A stretch of DNA of 32,094 nucleotides from Deltaproteobacteria bacterium (GTDB lineage: Bacteria > Desulfobacterota > DSM-4660 > Desulfatiglandales > B25-G16). Numbering within the stretch: position 1 is the first letter of the stretch; every line of letters begins with the position of its first letter. The DNA lies in NCBI GenBank assembly GCA_018400255.1, contig JAGYMO010000283.1, forward strand, positions 1 through 32,094, given 5' to 3'. Positions 11,613 through 20,852 of the stretch are shown here, one piece after another. Below the pieces are notes generated by a model, which was given only the letters and a program-made list of their open reading frames with translations, did no database searches and was not told where the DNA came from. Both the position numbers and the translations under genes were made by a program.

Positions 11613-12164
11613 TCATCTCCTTCCACCTCTCCCCATTCCTTTTCCGCCTCTCCCCATTCCTTTTCCTCTTCCCATCCCTCTGCCCTTTCCTTTAACGCCA
11701 TCAAATTTTTGCCATTGGCTGGATTTTCCCTTATCGATTTCTGTCCTGGTCTCTGTTACTATTCGTCGAATGGCCGAGGAAATGGAGGAAAAAAGGCTTA
11801 GAACAATACCGGTGCCTTGTTCAAAAAAGGCCTCTGTTTTATCCTTTGTCCCAGTCTCTTCCCGGGGTTTAGAATAGCCTGGTTTACTGCTTGAATTTGT
11901 CCTAATGTCTTCGGCTGTCTCAGCCTTTCTATGCTGGTCCTTTTGTGGCCCAAGAGATTCTTTTGAAGACAAAAAAGATTGCATTGTCTCATAGGCCTCA
12001 TTAATTTCCTTTAATTTATTTTCAGCCTTTTGTTTTAGGCGGGGATTGCTTGAGAAACGATCAGGGTGCCAGATATTTACCATATCTTTATAGGCCTGTT
12101 TTAGCTCATCTATGCTTGCATTTTTATCAAGTTCAAGAATATCAAAACATTTTTTAATATCCAT
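11613..12164 (-). CDS. J-domain (DnaJ-like) protein with C-terminal G/R/M/K-rich repeat tail
   Basis: N-terminal J domain with HPD (MVNIWHPDRFSSNPRLKQKAENKLKEINEAYETM); C-terminus GKGRGMGRGKGMGRGGKGMGRGGRR. Confidence 0.88.
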   Translation of the reverse strand: MDIKKCFDILELDKNASIDELKQAYKDMVNIWHPDRFSSNPRLKQKAENKLKEINEAYETMQSFLSSKESLGPQKDQHRKAETAEDIRTNSSSKPGYSKPREETGTKDKTEAFFEQGTGIVLSLFSSISSAIRRIVTETRTEIDKGKSSQWQKFDGVKGKGRGMGRGKGMGRGGKGMGRGGRR

Positions 12165-12467
12165 TTTGTCTACCTTTTCACCAGTAATGGTATTGTAATG
12201 TGGCTGTTAATGTTTCGGGCAATACCCCGAACATGTTCATGATAATAAACCGGCCCTCGTATTTTAGCCCGGTTAAAAGATCATTTGTGTACGCATTGAT
12301 TCCCTATAAAATGTGTCATGATGCCCGCATCCAATACCACATCCTTTTTTAACATTTTAGATCATAAGATGTATATTTTTTAATTATTTAGAGCAATTTA
12401 CGGCTATATCACGGCAGTCCTTTGGCGAACGGGTTGCTGGGCCTAAAGAATGCGTTGGTCAAGACCT

Positions 12468-13235
12468 TCATAGGTATTTTTTACGAAATGCCTCTGTGGT
12501 TTCCCAAAGATCTGGTGTCAAATATTCCCTGACCTTTTTTACAAAATTTTCAGGTATGTCCCTGTAATATGCCTGTGCTATTCCCCCAGTAATGCAGGCG
12601 AGGGTGTCACTGTCACCTCCGAGAGAGACAGCGTTTCTTACTGCATCCTCGTAAGAATCCGAATCAAGGAAGGCAATTATAGCCTCAGGGACAGTTCCCT
12701 GGCAGGAAATGTCAAAGGAATAAAAGGGGCGAATGTCGTCAGTAGTACGGTTTAAGTTATAACCAAATTCCTTTTCTATCCTTCTTTTGATATCATTTTT
12801 GCTATAGCCATTTCTTGCAAGAAAGACAGCAAGCGCAGTTGCTTGAGCGCCTTTGATCCCCTCGGGATGATTGTGGGTGATCTCTGCAGACATCTGAGCC
12901 TGCAAAAGTACTGTAGCCTCTGTTGAGAAGGCAAGGCCAACAGGGCTAACCCTCATGGCAGCGCCATTTCCCCAGCTATTGTAAGGTCGATAATCATCTG
13001 AGTAAAGCCAGTGAATAAATGACCCACCGTAGCCGGCACCCGGATAATGACAACCTATTCGTCTTATTGAATCTACATATGTGCCGCTCGAGAGAATGGC
13101 GTCAGCAATGGCAACCGTAAGTACGGTGTCATCTGTGAAGTGACATTGAGCCTGGAAAAGAGGAAAGTCTTTAGTCTTTATCGGGTTGTGCTCATAAACT
13201 GAACCGATTATGTCGCCTGCAATTGCACCAATCAT
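12468..13235 (-). CDS. ADP-ribosylglycohydrolase family protein (DraG-like)
   Basis: MIGAIAGDIIGSVYE, HFTDDTVLT and SLGGDSDTLACITGGIAQAYY metal-binding motifs. Confidence 0.93.
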   Translation of the reverse strand: MIGAIAGDIIGSVYEHNPIKTKDFPLFQAQCHFTDDTVLTVAIADAILSSGTYVDSIRRIGCHYPGAGYGGSFIHWLYSDDYRPYNSWGNGAAMRVSPVGLAFSTEATVLLQAQMSAEITHNHPEGIKGAQATALAVFLARNGYSKNDIKRRIEKEFGYNLNRTTDDIRPFYSFDISCQGTVPEAIIAFLDSDSYEDAVRNAVSLGGDSDTLACITGGIAQAYYRDIPENFVKKVREYLTPDLWETTEAFRKKYL

Positions 13236-13526
13236 AGTTAACCTTCATATATTCAAGATTTATATATTGGCAATTTTACCTGGCATCCTACTATTAAACA
13301 GGAACGCAGGCAAATCTATTTTTTCCACTATGTAATATAGCACAGTCTTCTTACAGGGAAAGCTACGATAAAATAGGATTAAGGGCGTGTCAAGTAACAT
13401 TGTTGATGATTCTTAAAAACAACACATTAACAAATAGCCTTGTTTATCTTTTAAATCCTGTTTAAAATACAGTCTTATAGTTTTACGATGTATAATAAAA
13501 TTTTATAACTAAGGGGGTTTTTCTTC

Positions 13527-14558
13527 ATGAATACATACAATAAGGCCGTTGTTATTGGTGGGGGGGCTTTTGGAACGGCTATATCAAATGTACTTGCTGA
13601 AAATTTTAGCCGGGTTTTAATTAAGGTGAGAAGACAGAATACCTTTGATGACATTAGCAATGGAAGGAATGAATCCTATCTTCCGGGGCTAAGACTATCA
13701 AATAACATACAACCAGTTATGTCGTGGCATGAGATGTTTACCGGAGATGACGAAAAAATCGACCTGCTCGTCTTTGCTCTTCCCTCTGCCGCCCTTTTGG
13801 AATATCTGGATACCAATTATGACCCAATCCTAAGGATATTAAAAAAGGATGTGCCGGTTGTATCCCTATCAAAGGGAATTGACCCAAATACGCTGGAGTT
13901 AACAGATGATATATACCGTAAGTTTTTTAAGGACTTTTTAGATCACTTCACCTTTTTATCAGGCCCTTCTTTTGCAAAAGAGATAGTTGAAAGACAAATT
14001 ACAGTTGTCTCATTAGCTGGGAGATCAAAGAAGACCTTGATGAGTGTCTCAAGCATGTTGGATAATTCTTATTTTAAAACCTTGTCCTGCTATGACATAA
14101 AGGGTGTTTTGCTGGGCGGCGCTCTAAAGAATATTTTAGCTATTGCAGGGGGAATTATTGAGGGACTGGGTTTTAACCATAACACACGGGCTGCTCTGAT
14201 GACTCGGGGTATTTTTGAGATGCTTCATTTCGGACGAGTATTTAATGCCATGCCGGAAACCTTTTATGGTCTGAGCGGCATGGGAGACTTGATTCTTTCG
14301 ACTACTGGGGATTTAAGCCGCAATAAATTATTTGGTTTAGGTATTGCAAAAGGGATACAACCCCAGGATGTTCTAAAAGAGATGAAAACAACTGTAGAAG
14401 GCTATGAGACAACTCTAGCCGCACATCGTCTTTCCTTAAGGTATGATATTAGGGCTAGTATTTTTAACGGCGTGCACTCTGTCTTGTATGAGAATATTAC
14501 CCCGTTGCAAGCGTTAAGTAAGTTAATGCGGACCTCAACACGTTTTGAATTTGGTTAA
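13527..14558 (+). CDS. gpsA: NAD(P)H-dependent glycerol-3-phosphate dehydrogenase
   Basis: Rossmann GGGAFGTAIS, LSGPSFAKEI, GALKNILAIAGGIIEGLGFNHNTRAALMTRG, GLSGMGDLILS motifs; RBS-like AAGGGGG upstream. Confidence 0.94.
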   Translation: MNTYNKAVVIGGGAFGTAISNVLAENFSRVLIKVRRQNTFDDISNGRNESYLPGLRLSNNIQPVMSWHEMFTGDDEKIDLLVFALPSAALLEYLDTNYDPILRILKKDVPVVSLSKGIDPNTLELTDDIYRKFFKDFLDHFTFLSGPSFAKEIVERQITVVSLAGRSKKTLMSVSSMLDNSYFKTLSCYDIKGVLLGGALKNILAIAGGIIEGLGFNHNTRAALMTRGIFEMLHFGRVFNAMPETFYGLSGMGDLILSTTGDLSRNKLFGLGIAKGIQPQDVLKEMKTTVEGYETTLAAHRLSLRYDIRASIFNGVHSVLYENITPLQALSKLMRTSTRFEFG

Positions 14559-14578
14559 AGATCCAGGCTGCCTTTCAA

Positions 14579-14776
14579 TTATAAATACCAAGATGACAAT
14601 TGAGTAAGCCGAAAGCTTTGAAAATTGCCTTCATCCGCGCTAACCTCCCCGCGTATTGCTCGTCGAGGCAGGCAGGGGCGTTCAAGCCCCGCTTTCAGCG
14701 TGAGGGTCGCTTCGTTTCTTGAAGCAAAGCGGAAATCCCGAAAACGGGGGGGTGGCAGGATTCGTAAGAAAACCAT
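14579..14776. repeat. structured intergenic region, possible dispersed repeat element
   Basis: Several hairpins, e.g. GGGGC-GTTCAA-GCCCC (14675-14690) and GCTTC-GTTTCTT-GAAGC (14709-14725); weak, low-complexity Arg-rich ORFs only. Multi-copy nature is inferred. Confidence 0.35.
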
Positions 14777-15153
14777 GTAAAATCGCGCCCCATGAAGCCG
14801 CTTTTTCTATTTCTGCGTTTGTGTAAAACCCTTACGTCACTATAGTCATTGAGCCTCAGGTCATTTTTATATAATTTAGTCATTTTCTATTACGATTAAA
14901 CTTTTTTTACCACATCCAAAAATTTCCCAAAACAATATATATTACTTTATTCTAAGCTCAACGTTCTGCCCCAGAACACCATCTACCTTAATTAAAAAAG
15001 CCAATTGAATATCAATCTATTATTTAATATTTCAATTTGACTTATTAAAATAACTAATCTATTTCTATAAATCATGTATCCTCTATCAAAATCTGCAACC
15101 GCTTGCCGTCTGATTGGTTCACTGCGGCAATAGCTTTAAAAAAGGAGGGATGA

Positions 15154-16242
15154 ATGACTCAATTGAAGAACTTTTTTGCTACCCGGGTGGGAATAATCAG
15201 TGTCGGCGCCTTTATTGGGATTTTCGCCTCACTATTACAGAAATGGGGAAATCCCGGAAACATGGGCATATGCGTTGCCTGCTTTGAGAGAGATATTGCA
15301 GGTGCCATAGGGTTTCATCGCGCCGCAGTGGTACAATACCTGCGACCTGAAATCATAGGGTTTGTGCTTGGCTCCTTGATCGCTGCGTATATCTTCAAGG
15401 AGTTTCGTCCGAGAGTGGGCTCTGCACCAATAGTCAGGTTTGTGCTCGGAGCCTTTGCCATGATTGGTGCCTTGGTCTTTTTAGGCTGTCCCTGGAGAGC
15501 CCTGTTGCGCTTTGCAGGTGGCGATGGAAACGCCATCTTCGGGTTACTTGGTCTCATAGGAGGAATCTGGATTGGAACTCGATTCCTGAAAAGGGGATAT
15601 AACCTGGGGCGTACTGAAAAGACATATATCTCGGTTGGATGGATGCTTTCATTGATCATGATGGGCTTTCTTGTTCTTCTGCTTATCTTTCCACAAATCC
15701 AGGGCGAGGCGAAGAGCGACATCCTCTTTTATAGTTTAAAAGGGCCTGGATCCATGCATGCGCCCATCATTGTTTCTCTTTTGGTGGGTCTGGGCATAGG
15801 ATTTCTTGCTCAGCGAAGCCGGTTTTGCACCATGGGAGCCTTCAGGGATTTAATTTTGTTTCGGGAGGCCCATCTTTTTACCGGACTGGCAACCCTTGCG
15901 GTTTTTGCCTTTATGACCAACCTGGTTGTGGGGCAGTTTCATCCCGGTTTTGTGAAGCAGCCAGTTGCCCATACTATGGGCCTCTGGAATTTTGGAGGGA
16001 TGGTCCTCGCCGGGCTTGCTTTTTCCTTAGCAGGGGGGTGCCCTGGGCGTCAGCTTTTCCTGGCGGGGGAAGGTGACGGTGATTCTGCGGTGTTTGTTCT
16101 TGGAATGATCGTAGGGGCTGGTTTTTCCCATAACTTCGGCTTGGCCAGCTCACCCGCAGGAATTGGCCCTCACGGAATAGCAGCCGTGATTATAGGAATA
16201 CTTGTGTGTTTGTTCATTGGTTTCACCATGAGGAAAAAATAG
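15154..16242 (+). CDS. yedE: YedE-family putative selenium transporter / membrane protein
   Basis: Multi-TM; duplicated-type motifs GCPWRALLRFAGGDGNAIFGLLGLIGGIWIG, RSRFCTMGAFRD, GGCPGRQLFLAGEGDGDS; RBS aaaggaggg; in a cluster with selD. Confidence 0.85.
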   Translation: MTQLKNFFATRVGIISVGAFIGIFASLLQKWGNPGNMGICVACFERDIAGAIGFHRAAVVQYLRPEIIGFVLGSLIAAYIFKEFRPRVGSAPIVRFVLGAFAMIGALVFLGCPWRALLRFAGGDGNAIFGLLGLIGGIWIGTRFLKRGYNLGRTEKTYISVGWMLSLIMMGFLVLLLIFPQIQGEAKSDILFYSLKGPGSMHAPIIVSLLVGLGIGFLAQRSRFCTMGAFRDLILFREAHLFTGLATLAVFAFMTNLVVGQFHPGFVKQPVAHTMGLWNFGGMVLAGLAFSLAGGCPGRQLFLAGEGDGDSAVFVLGMIVGAGFSHNFGLASSPAGIGPHGIAAVIIGILVCLFIGFTMRKK

Positions 16243-16254
16243 GGGGTACACGTC

Positions 16255-16476
16255 ATGATAACAACCGTAGATGCAAAAGGCCTTTCCTGTCCACAGCCGG
16301 TATTAATGACGCTGGATGGGATAAAAAAGGCAGATGAAAACGAGATTTTAATACTGGTGGATACCGACACCTCAAAGGAGAATGTGAGCCGCGCTGCCAA
16401 GAGTCAGGGCTGGCAAGTGAAAGAGGTCCTTGAGGAAGGCGGAGGGTATCGGATTACCATTTCAAGGGAGGGGTAA
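16255..16476 (+). CDS. TusA/SirA-like sulfurtransferase (YedF-type, selenium-associated)
   Basis: TusA fold with CPQP motif: DAKGLSCPQPVLMTLDGIK; downstream of YedE. Confidence 0.85.
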   Translation: MITTVDAKGLSCPQPVLMTLDGIKKADENEILILVDTDTSKENVSRAAKSQGWQVKEVLEEGGGYRITISREG

Positions 16477-17030
16477 TGTCCTTTTTCAATGTATTTAAGC
16501 GGAAGCAGCAAGATATGTACCCTGGGGAAGCGATGTGTGACCGGGGGCTTTTGATATTCGAGAACACAAGCGAGGTTATCCTGGCAGAGAGGGTGCTAAA
16601 GGCCAAGGACTGGAACATCAGGGTAATGGGGCCGCCACCGGAAATCCGAAGTGGGTGCGATTTAGTAATAGAGATCCCTCTTATAGAGGAGCTTAATATC
16701 CTGAGGTCCCTTCAAAAGGAGGGTGTGCTACCTCGGGAGGTAGTTCCTGTTACCAGTCCCTTGCTTCAGCCTGTTGACCTGTTCAAGGTCAAGTACATCG
16801 ACAGGTATCTCATGGTTAGGGCAGCAAATATGAAATTGACCATTGACCTGGAAACGTCAATCATCGTGAATGTCTCAGGCGGAGGGTGCCCAGATGTTCC
16901 CTACCTCGCGCAAGAGATGGTGGGGAGGAAACTCATGGAGGCGCCAAGTCCTCGGGAAATCGGGCACACCTTATGTGGCTATGCCCTTCAGCTCGCGTAT
17001 GAGGAGGTGATTAGCAAATGCATGCAATAG
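16476..17030 (+). CDS. DUF3343-like putative Se/S carrier protein
   Basis: N-terminal GLLIFENTSEVILAERVLKAKDWNIRVMGPPPEIRSGCDLVIEI resembles the DUF3343 pattern; start overlaps stop of TusA-like gene (TAATG). Confidence 0.72.
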   Translation: MSFFNVFKRKQQDMYPGEAMCDRGLLIFENTSEVILAERVLKAKDWNIRVMGPPPEIRSGCDLVIEIPLIEELNILRSLQKEGVLPREVVPVTSPLLQPVDLFKVKYIDRYLMVRAANMKLTIDLETSIIVNVSGGGCPDVPYLAQEMVGRKLMEAPSPREIGHTLCGYALQLAYEEVISKCMQ

Positions 17031-18127
17031 TTGGAACTGTTCCTGTGGAAGATTTTCCCTTGGTGGCTGGAGAGGCAAGCCTTGCGGGGAATGAGTTTTT
17101 AATTCAAGATTACAAGGCCTTGGTTAATAGGGGAACCCCTGCCCTCATAGCAGCCGCCATTAAGGCGGGGGAGGTAGTGGGACTGCCTGCCCCTTATTGC
17201 TATCTCGTAGGTGATATTGGCCGTGGAGATGGCAGTAGAAGACTGTATGAGTTCCTAACAACTCATATAGGGGAATTTGACTTTGAAACAATTACGTTTC
17301 ATTATCTCCAGCCCGACGTTCATTGGCACAATAGGGTCCTCGAGATATTAAATAACAGGATGCCGCGACCCCGCCTCATAGCCGATGCCGGTTTTATGTA
17401 TGCGGCAAAGATGAGCGGAAGATCCCTGGAATATGATCTTTTCACACCTGATGTCGGTGAATTAGCATTTTTGGCAGACGAAGAAGCGCCTCACCCCTTT
17501 TATACCCGGGGTTTTATTCTCCATGAGGAAAGCAAGGTTCCTGAATTAATACAACGTGCTTATGACCATGGAAATGCCGCGCGGCACCTTTTGGTCAAGG
17601 GAGAGAGGGACTACATTTCCAGCCGGGAAGGAATTCGGGAGATTATCGATCATCCTTCAGAGGAGGCAATGGAGGTGATTGGCGGTACAGGAGATACTGT
17701 AACGGGGATTGTTGCAGCGCTAATCAGTACCGGTATGGAAATTGTTGATGCCGCACGTATTGCTGCAAAAACAAACAGGCTTGCCGGATACTACGCCAGA
17801 CCCACGGCTGCTACGCAGGTGATGGAAATCCTGCCTCACATACCGCGGGCCCTGGAAGAGGTGCTCCATGAAAAGCAAAGGCTTGATGCAGAGGGGGAAA
17901 GCCCCTCGATGGAAAGTAGCTCGATAAGCCCTGGTATGACCGTGCTGGATGTGATCAAGCGTTATAGGCACACTGAGTCCGTGTTCAAAAAATATGATGA
18001 GAAGGCCGGTGAATGTATCTGCTGCAATGCCCTCTTCGAACCTCTTGAAAATATGGCTGCACATTACGATCTAAACCTTGATGAACTTTTGGCAGAGCTT
18101 GAGGAAAGTATCTTGATTGACGCATGA
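17018..18127 (+). CDS. NAD(P)HX dehydratase-like (ribokinase superfamily) protein fused to C-terminal DUF1858/ScdA_N-like Cys-rich domain
   Basis: Ribokinase-type GGTGDTVTGIVAALI motif; C-terminus TVLDVIKRYRHTESVFKKYDEKAGECICCNALFEPLENMAAHYDLNLDELLAEL resembles DUF1858/ScdA_N. Confidence 0.7.
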   Translation: MHAIVGTVPVEDFPLVAGEASLAGNEFLIQDYKALVNRGTPALIAAAIKAGEVVGLPAPYCYLVGDIGRGDGSRRLYEFLTTHIGEFDFETITFHYLQPDVHWHNRVLEILNNRMPRPRLIADAGFMYAAKMSGRSLEYDLFTPDVGELAFLADEEAPHPFYTRGFILHEESKVPELIQRAYDHGNAARHLLVKGERDYISSREGIREIIDHPSEEAMEVIGGTGDTVTGIVAALISTGMEIVDAARIAAKTNRLAGYYARPTAATQVMEILPHIPRALEEVLHEKQRLDAEGESPSMESSSISPGMTVLDVIKRYRHTESVFKKYDEKAGECICCNALFEPLENMAAHYDLNLDELLAELEESILIDA

Positions 18128-18292
18128 TTGCATCTCTCATATCTGAGGAGGCACTTATAAAATCGTCATACTCTAAGGCCTTTTATATATCGATTTTTTG
18201 CCTTCCCTTTGAGGTAACGTTTTCGAGCGGTGTTTACGAGAAATTATGATATTTTCTCAGCTATGTTAGGATTTAGATAAATAGAGAGAACA

Positions 18293-19342
18293 ATGACTAA
18301 TAAAGAATACATACGGCTCACTCAGACTGTCAGCGGCTCGGGTTGAGCCTGCAAGATAGGTCCGGGGGACCTTGAGAAAGCCTTAGAAGGATTGCCGCTT
18401 ATCTCCAACCCAAACCTTATTGTAGGGATGGAGCATGCGGAGGATGCAGGGGTGTATCAACTGACGGAGGATCTGGCGATTGTACTCTCACTGGATTTTT
18501 TTACCCCCATCGTTGATGATCCTTATACCTTTGGTCAGATCGCTGCTACCAACTCGCTATCAGATATCTATGCCATGGGAGGAGTACCGATTACAGCCAT
18601 GAATATCATCTGCTTTCCTATAAAAACAATGGATATTTCTATCCTTCAGGAGGTTCTCAGGGGTGGATTGGATAAGATGCGAGAGGCGGGGGTGCCACTA
18701 GTCGGCGGGCATAGCGTCGAAGACAATGAGTTTAAGTATGGCCTCTCTGTAACAGGCACAATCCACCCACAAAAGATTATCTACAACAAGGGCGCAAGGG
18801 CGGGGGATAAGCTTATCCTTACTAAGCCTTTGGGTACGGGTATTATTAATACCGCCCTCAAAGGCGGACTGGCCGATGAGAATTCAGTGGCTGAAGCAAT
18901 ATCATGTATGAGCAGTTTAAACAAAAAGGCAGCAGAGCTTATGACTAAGGTAGAGGTAAACGCCTGTACGGATGTCACAGGTTTCGGCTTACTTGGCCAC
19001 GCCTGCGAGATGATAAAGGGGGAGGATGTTGGAATGATACTATACTCGTCAAATATTCCTATTCTACCCGGAACAGAGGATTATGCTATGATGGGGTTAA
19101 TCCCTGCAGGCACCATTCGGAATCGGGACTACAGCCTGCATATGATAAGGCGCTCTGCCGGGGTAACCGACGAGAGGCTTCTGATCCTTTTCGATGCCCA
19201 GACATCAGGAGGGCTGCTCATCTCGGTGCCCGCCCTTCAATCACAGAGCCTGCTTGAAATGCTTCATCGAGAAGGCGTAAAAGAGGCGGCTATTATTGGT
19301 GAGATCGTAGCACAGCCAAAGGGGATAATTGCTATAACGTAA
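18293..19342 (+). CDS. selD: selenide, water dikinase, itself a selenoprotein (in-frame TGA = Sec)
   Basis: ATG at 18293 is in frame with track ORF 18392: MTNKEYIRLTQTVSGSG-U(TGA 18344-18346)-ACKIGPGDLEKALEGLPLISNPNLIVGMEHAEDAGVYQL...; SelD motifs SDIYAMGG, VGGHSVED, TDVTGFGLLGHACEM, ASGGLL-like C-terminus. Confidence 0.93.
18358..18372 (+). promoter_or_regulatory. putative bacterial SECIS hairpin
   Basis: AGGTCC-GGG-GGACCT: perfect 6-bp stem, G-containing apical loop starting 18 nt after the TGA, consistent with known bSECIS geometry. Confidence 0.75.
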
Positions 19343-19352
19343 TCGAATGTAT

Positions 19353-19640
19353 TTATTGGGAAAGATTGTTCAGGACGGATGCCGTAAGCCTGGGAAAGAT
19401 CCTGCAGGTTGAATGGCTTTTGGATGAACCCATCACAGCCCCTATCCATAATTGCCTGGGCCTCTCCATTTCCCATTGTTATTTTTCCCGATGGGATATC
19501 CTCCACCGTGCCTTTTGCGTTCACGTGTTCATATTCAGGTACAACATTTTCAATAGACCGCAGGTCTTTTTGAAATGTAGAGCGGATAGTTATTTCCTGG
19601 CCTTTAAGATGCTCGAAACAGGGGCATACAGGAGGCAAAG
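19353..19640 (-). pseudogene. remnant of a response-regulator receiver (REC) domain, frameshifted near its C-terminus
   Basis: Minus-strand peptide NGEAQAIMDRGCDGFIQKPFNLQDLSQ matches the REC C-terminal KPF pattern. Removing one C in CTTTCCCAGG restores LSRLTASVLNNLSQ*, ending just past selD. Confidence 0.5.
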
Positions 19641-19850
19641 AAGATTTTTCCCCGGCAGGGCCGATCTCCCGGAAAAAAATTCCCTAATGAGAAATTTAAA
19701 AATCTTTTTATAGATTTATCTAATGTTAACAATGACATACACAATATGAGGAACTGGCATGATTTTCGCTTACTATTTTTAATAATAATCCTATGTAAGA
19801 CCTGAAGAGGATACTTTTCTTGGGACAAAACTATTAATGGGCGGAGCAAT

Positions 19851-20717
19851 ATGGATTCCAATGGAATAAAGAGTCCCGGATCGAAGACGATCAAAGGCTC
19901 TATGCCTCACGTAAAAAAGGCGAATCTAAAAAATAGCCTATATAAAAAGGAAATAAAGCATACTACGTCAGAGAAGCCCACCTTAGGCGGATTTATGTCT
20001 GTGCCCTTTGATGGACCAATTTCGGATGAAATCCTGTTCTCCAATGAAGAGCCCAGGGCTGTGCCATGGTCAGTGCCATGGGCTGATGTCATGATGACAT
20101 TATTTGTCATTTTTGCGGCGCTATATGTCTTTAAGCCTCCAATTACGGAAGAAGTGGTTACTCATAAGGAGGTGCGGACAGAGTATGTTGAGAGAACAAA
20201 AACTATTCCCCAGGGTCCCGGTGATGCTCAATTCCATGGGAAAAAGAGTATTCGAGATATCTATGATCTGAGCAGGCAGAAACTGAGCTCTGTATCTTCA
20301 ATAGAGTTGGTGCCTGACAAGGCTGTCAGGATAATCCTGAGGAGCGACCTGCTTTTCGACCTGGGGGAGGCACATATTAGGGAAGATGCAAAGGCATCAT
20401 TGAGGGAGGTCGCGGAGGTCCTCCGTCAAACCGAATACATGGTTAACGTGGCAGGGCATACGGATGATCTTTCTATAAGCACAGAGGACTTTCCTTCAAA
20501 CTGGGAGCTCTCAACAGCCAGAGCAGTTCAAGTCGCTCGTTTCCTCATGAAAGATATGGATATACCTGAAGAGAAATTTTATGTAACAGGGCATGCATTT
20601 TATCAACCGGTTAAACCAAATACTAACGATAGGAACAGAGCAGCCAACAGGCGCGTTGAAATTATTATAACAAAGGAAAGACCTCGTGGGGTCAGTGAAG
20701 AGGTTCAGCAAGGATAA
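19851..20717 (+). CDS. OmpA/MotB domain protein
   Basis: VPWADVMMTLFVIFAALYVF TM segment with MotB-like Asp; OmpA domain VAGHTDDLSISTEDFPSNWELSTARAVQVARFL...NRAANRRVEIIITK. Confidence 0.9.
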   Translation: MDSNGIKSPGSKTIKGSMPHVKKANLKNSLYKKEIKHTTSEKPTLGGFMSVPFDGPISDEILFSNEEPRAVPWSVPWADVMMTLFVIFAALYVFKPPITEEVVTHKEVRTEYVERTKTIPQGPGDAQFHGKKSIRDIYDLSRQKLSSVSSIELVPDKAVRIILRSDLLFDLGEAHIREDAKASLREVAEVLRQTEYMVNVAGHTDDLSISTEDFPSNWELSTARAVQVARFLMKDMDIPEEKFYVTGHAFYQPVKPNTNDRNRAANRRVEIIITKERPRGVSEEVQQG

Positions 20718-20852
20718 GTATCGTATCCAGTTGCTTGGGGCACGTTGCTTTTTCCCTTGAGATTATAATCGTTATGCCCTCTGTAAAGCTTATCATTGCT
20801 GTCAATCGGCAGGGTATTATGCAGGGACAACAAAAAAAGAAGGAGGTTGAAA

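Noticed and set aside
13560-13566. G7 run at the start of gpsA as a phase-variation switch
   Set aside because: It encodes the conserved GGGAFG Rossmann motif, so the run is explained by protein sequence.
14671-14695. T-arm-like GGGGC-GTTCAA-GCCCC suggesting a tRNA (possibly tRNA-Sec near the Se genes)
   Set aside because: The loop is 6 nt instead of 7, and no matching acceptor, D or anticodon arms could be assembled on either strand.
18392-19342. selD as given in the ORF track, starting at TTG 18392
   Set aside because: It lacks the N-terminal catalytic segment; the same frame extends to ATG 18293 through a TGA that fits Sec.
19604-19894. 96-aa minus-strand ORF upstream of the receiver remnant
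   Set aside because: No recognisable domain and it overlaps the start of the MotB-like gene; not supported as coding.
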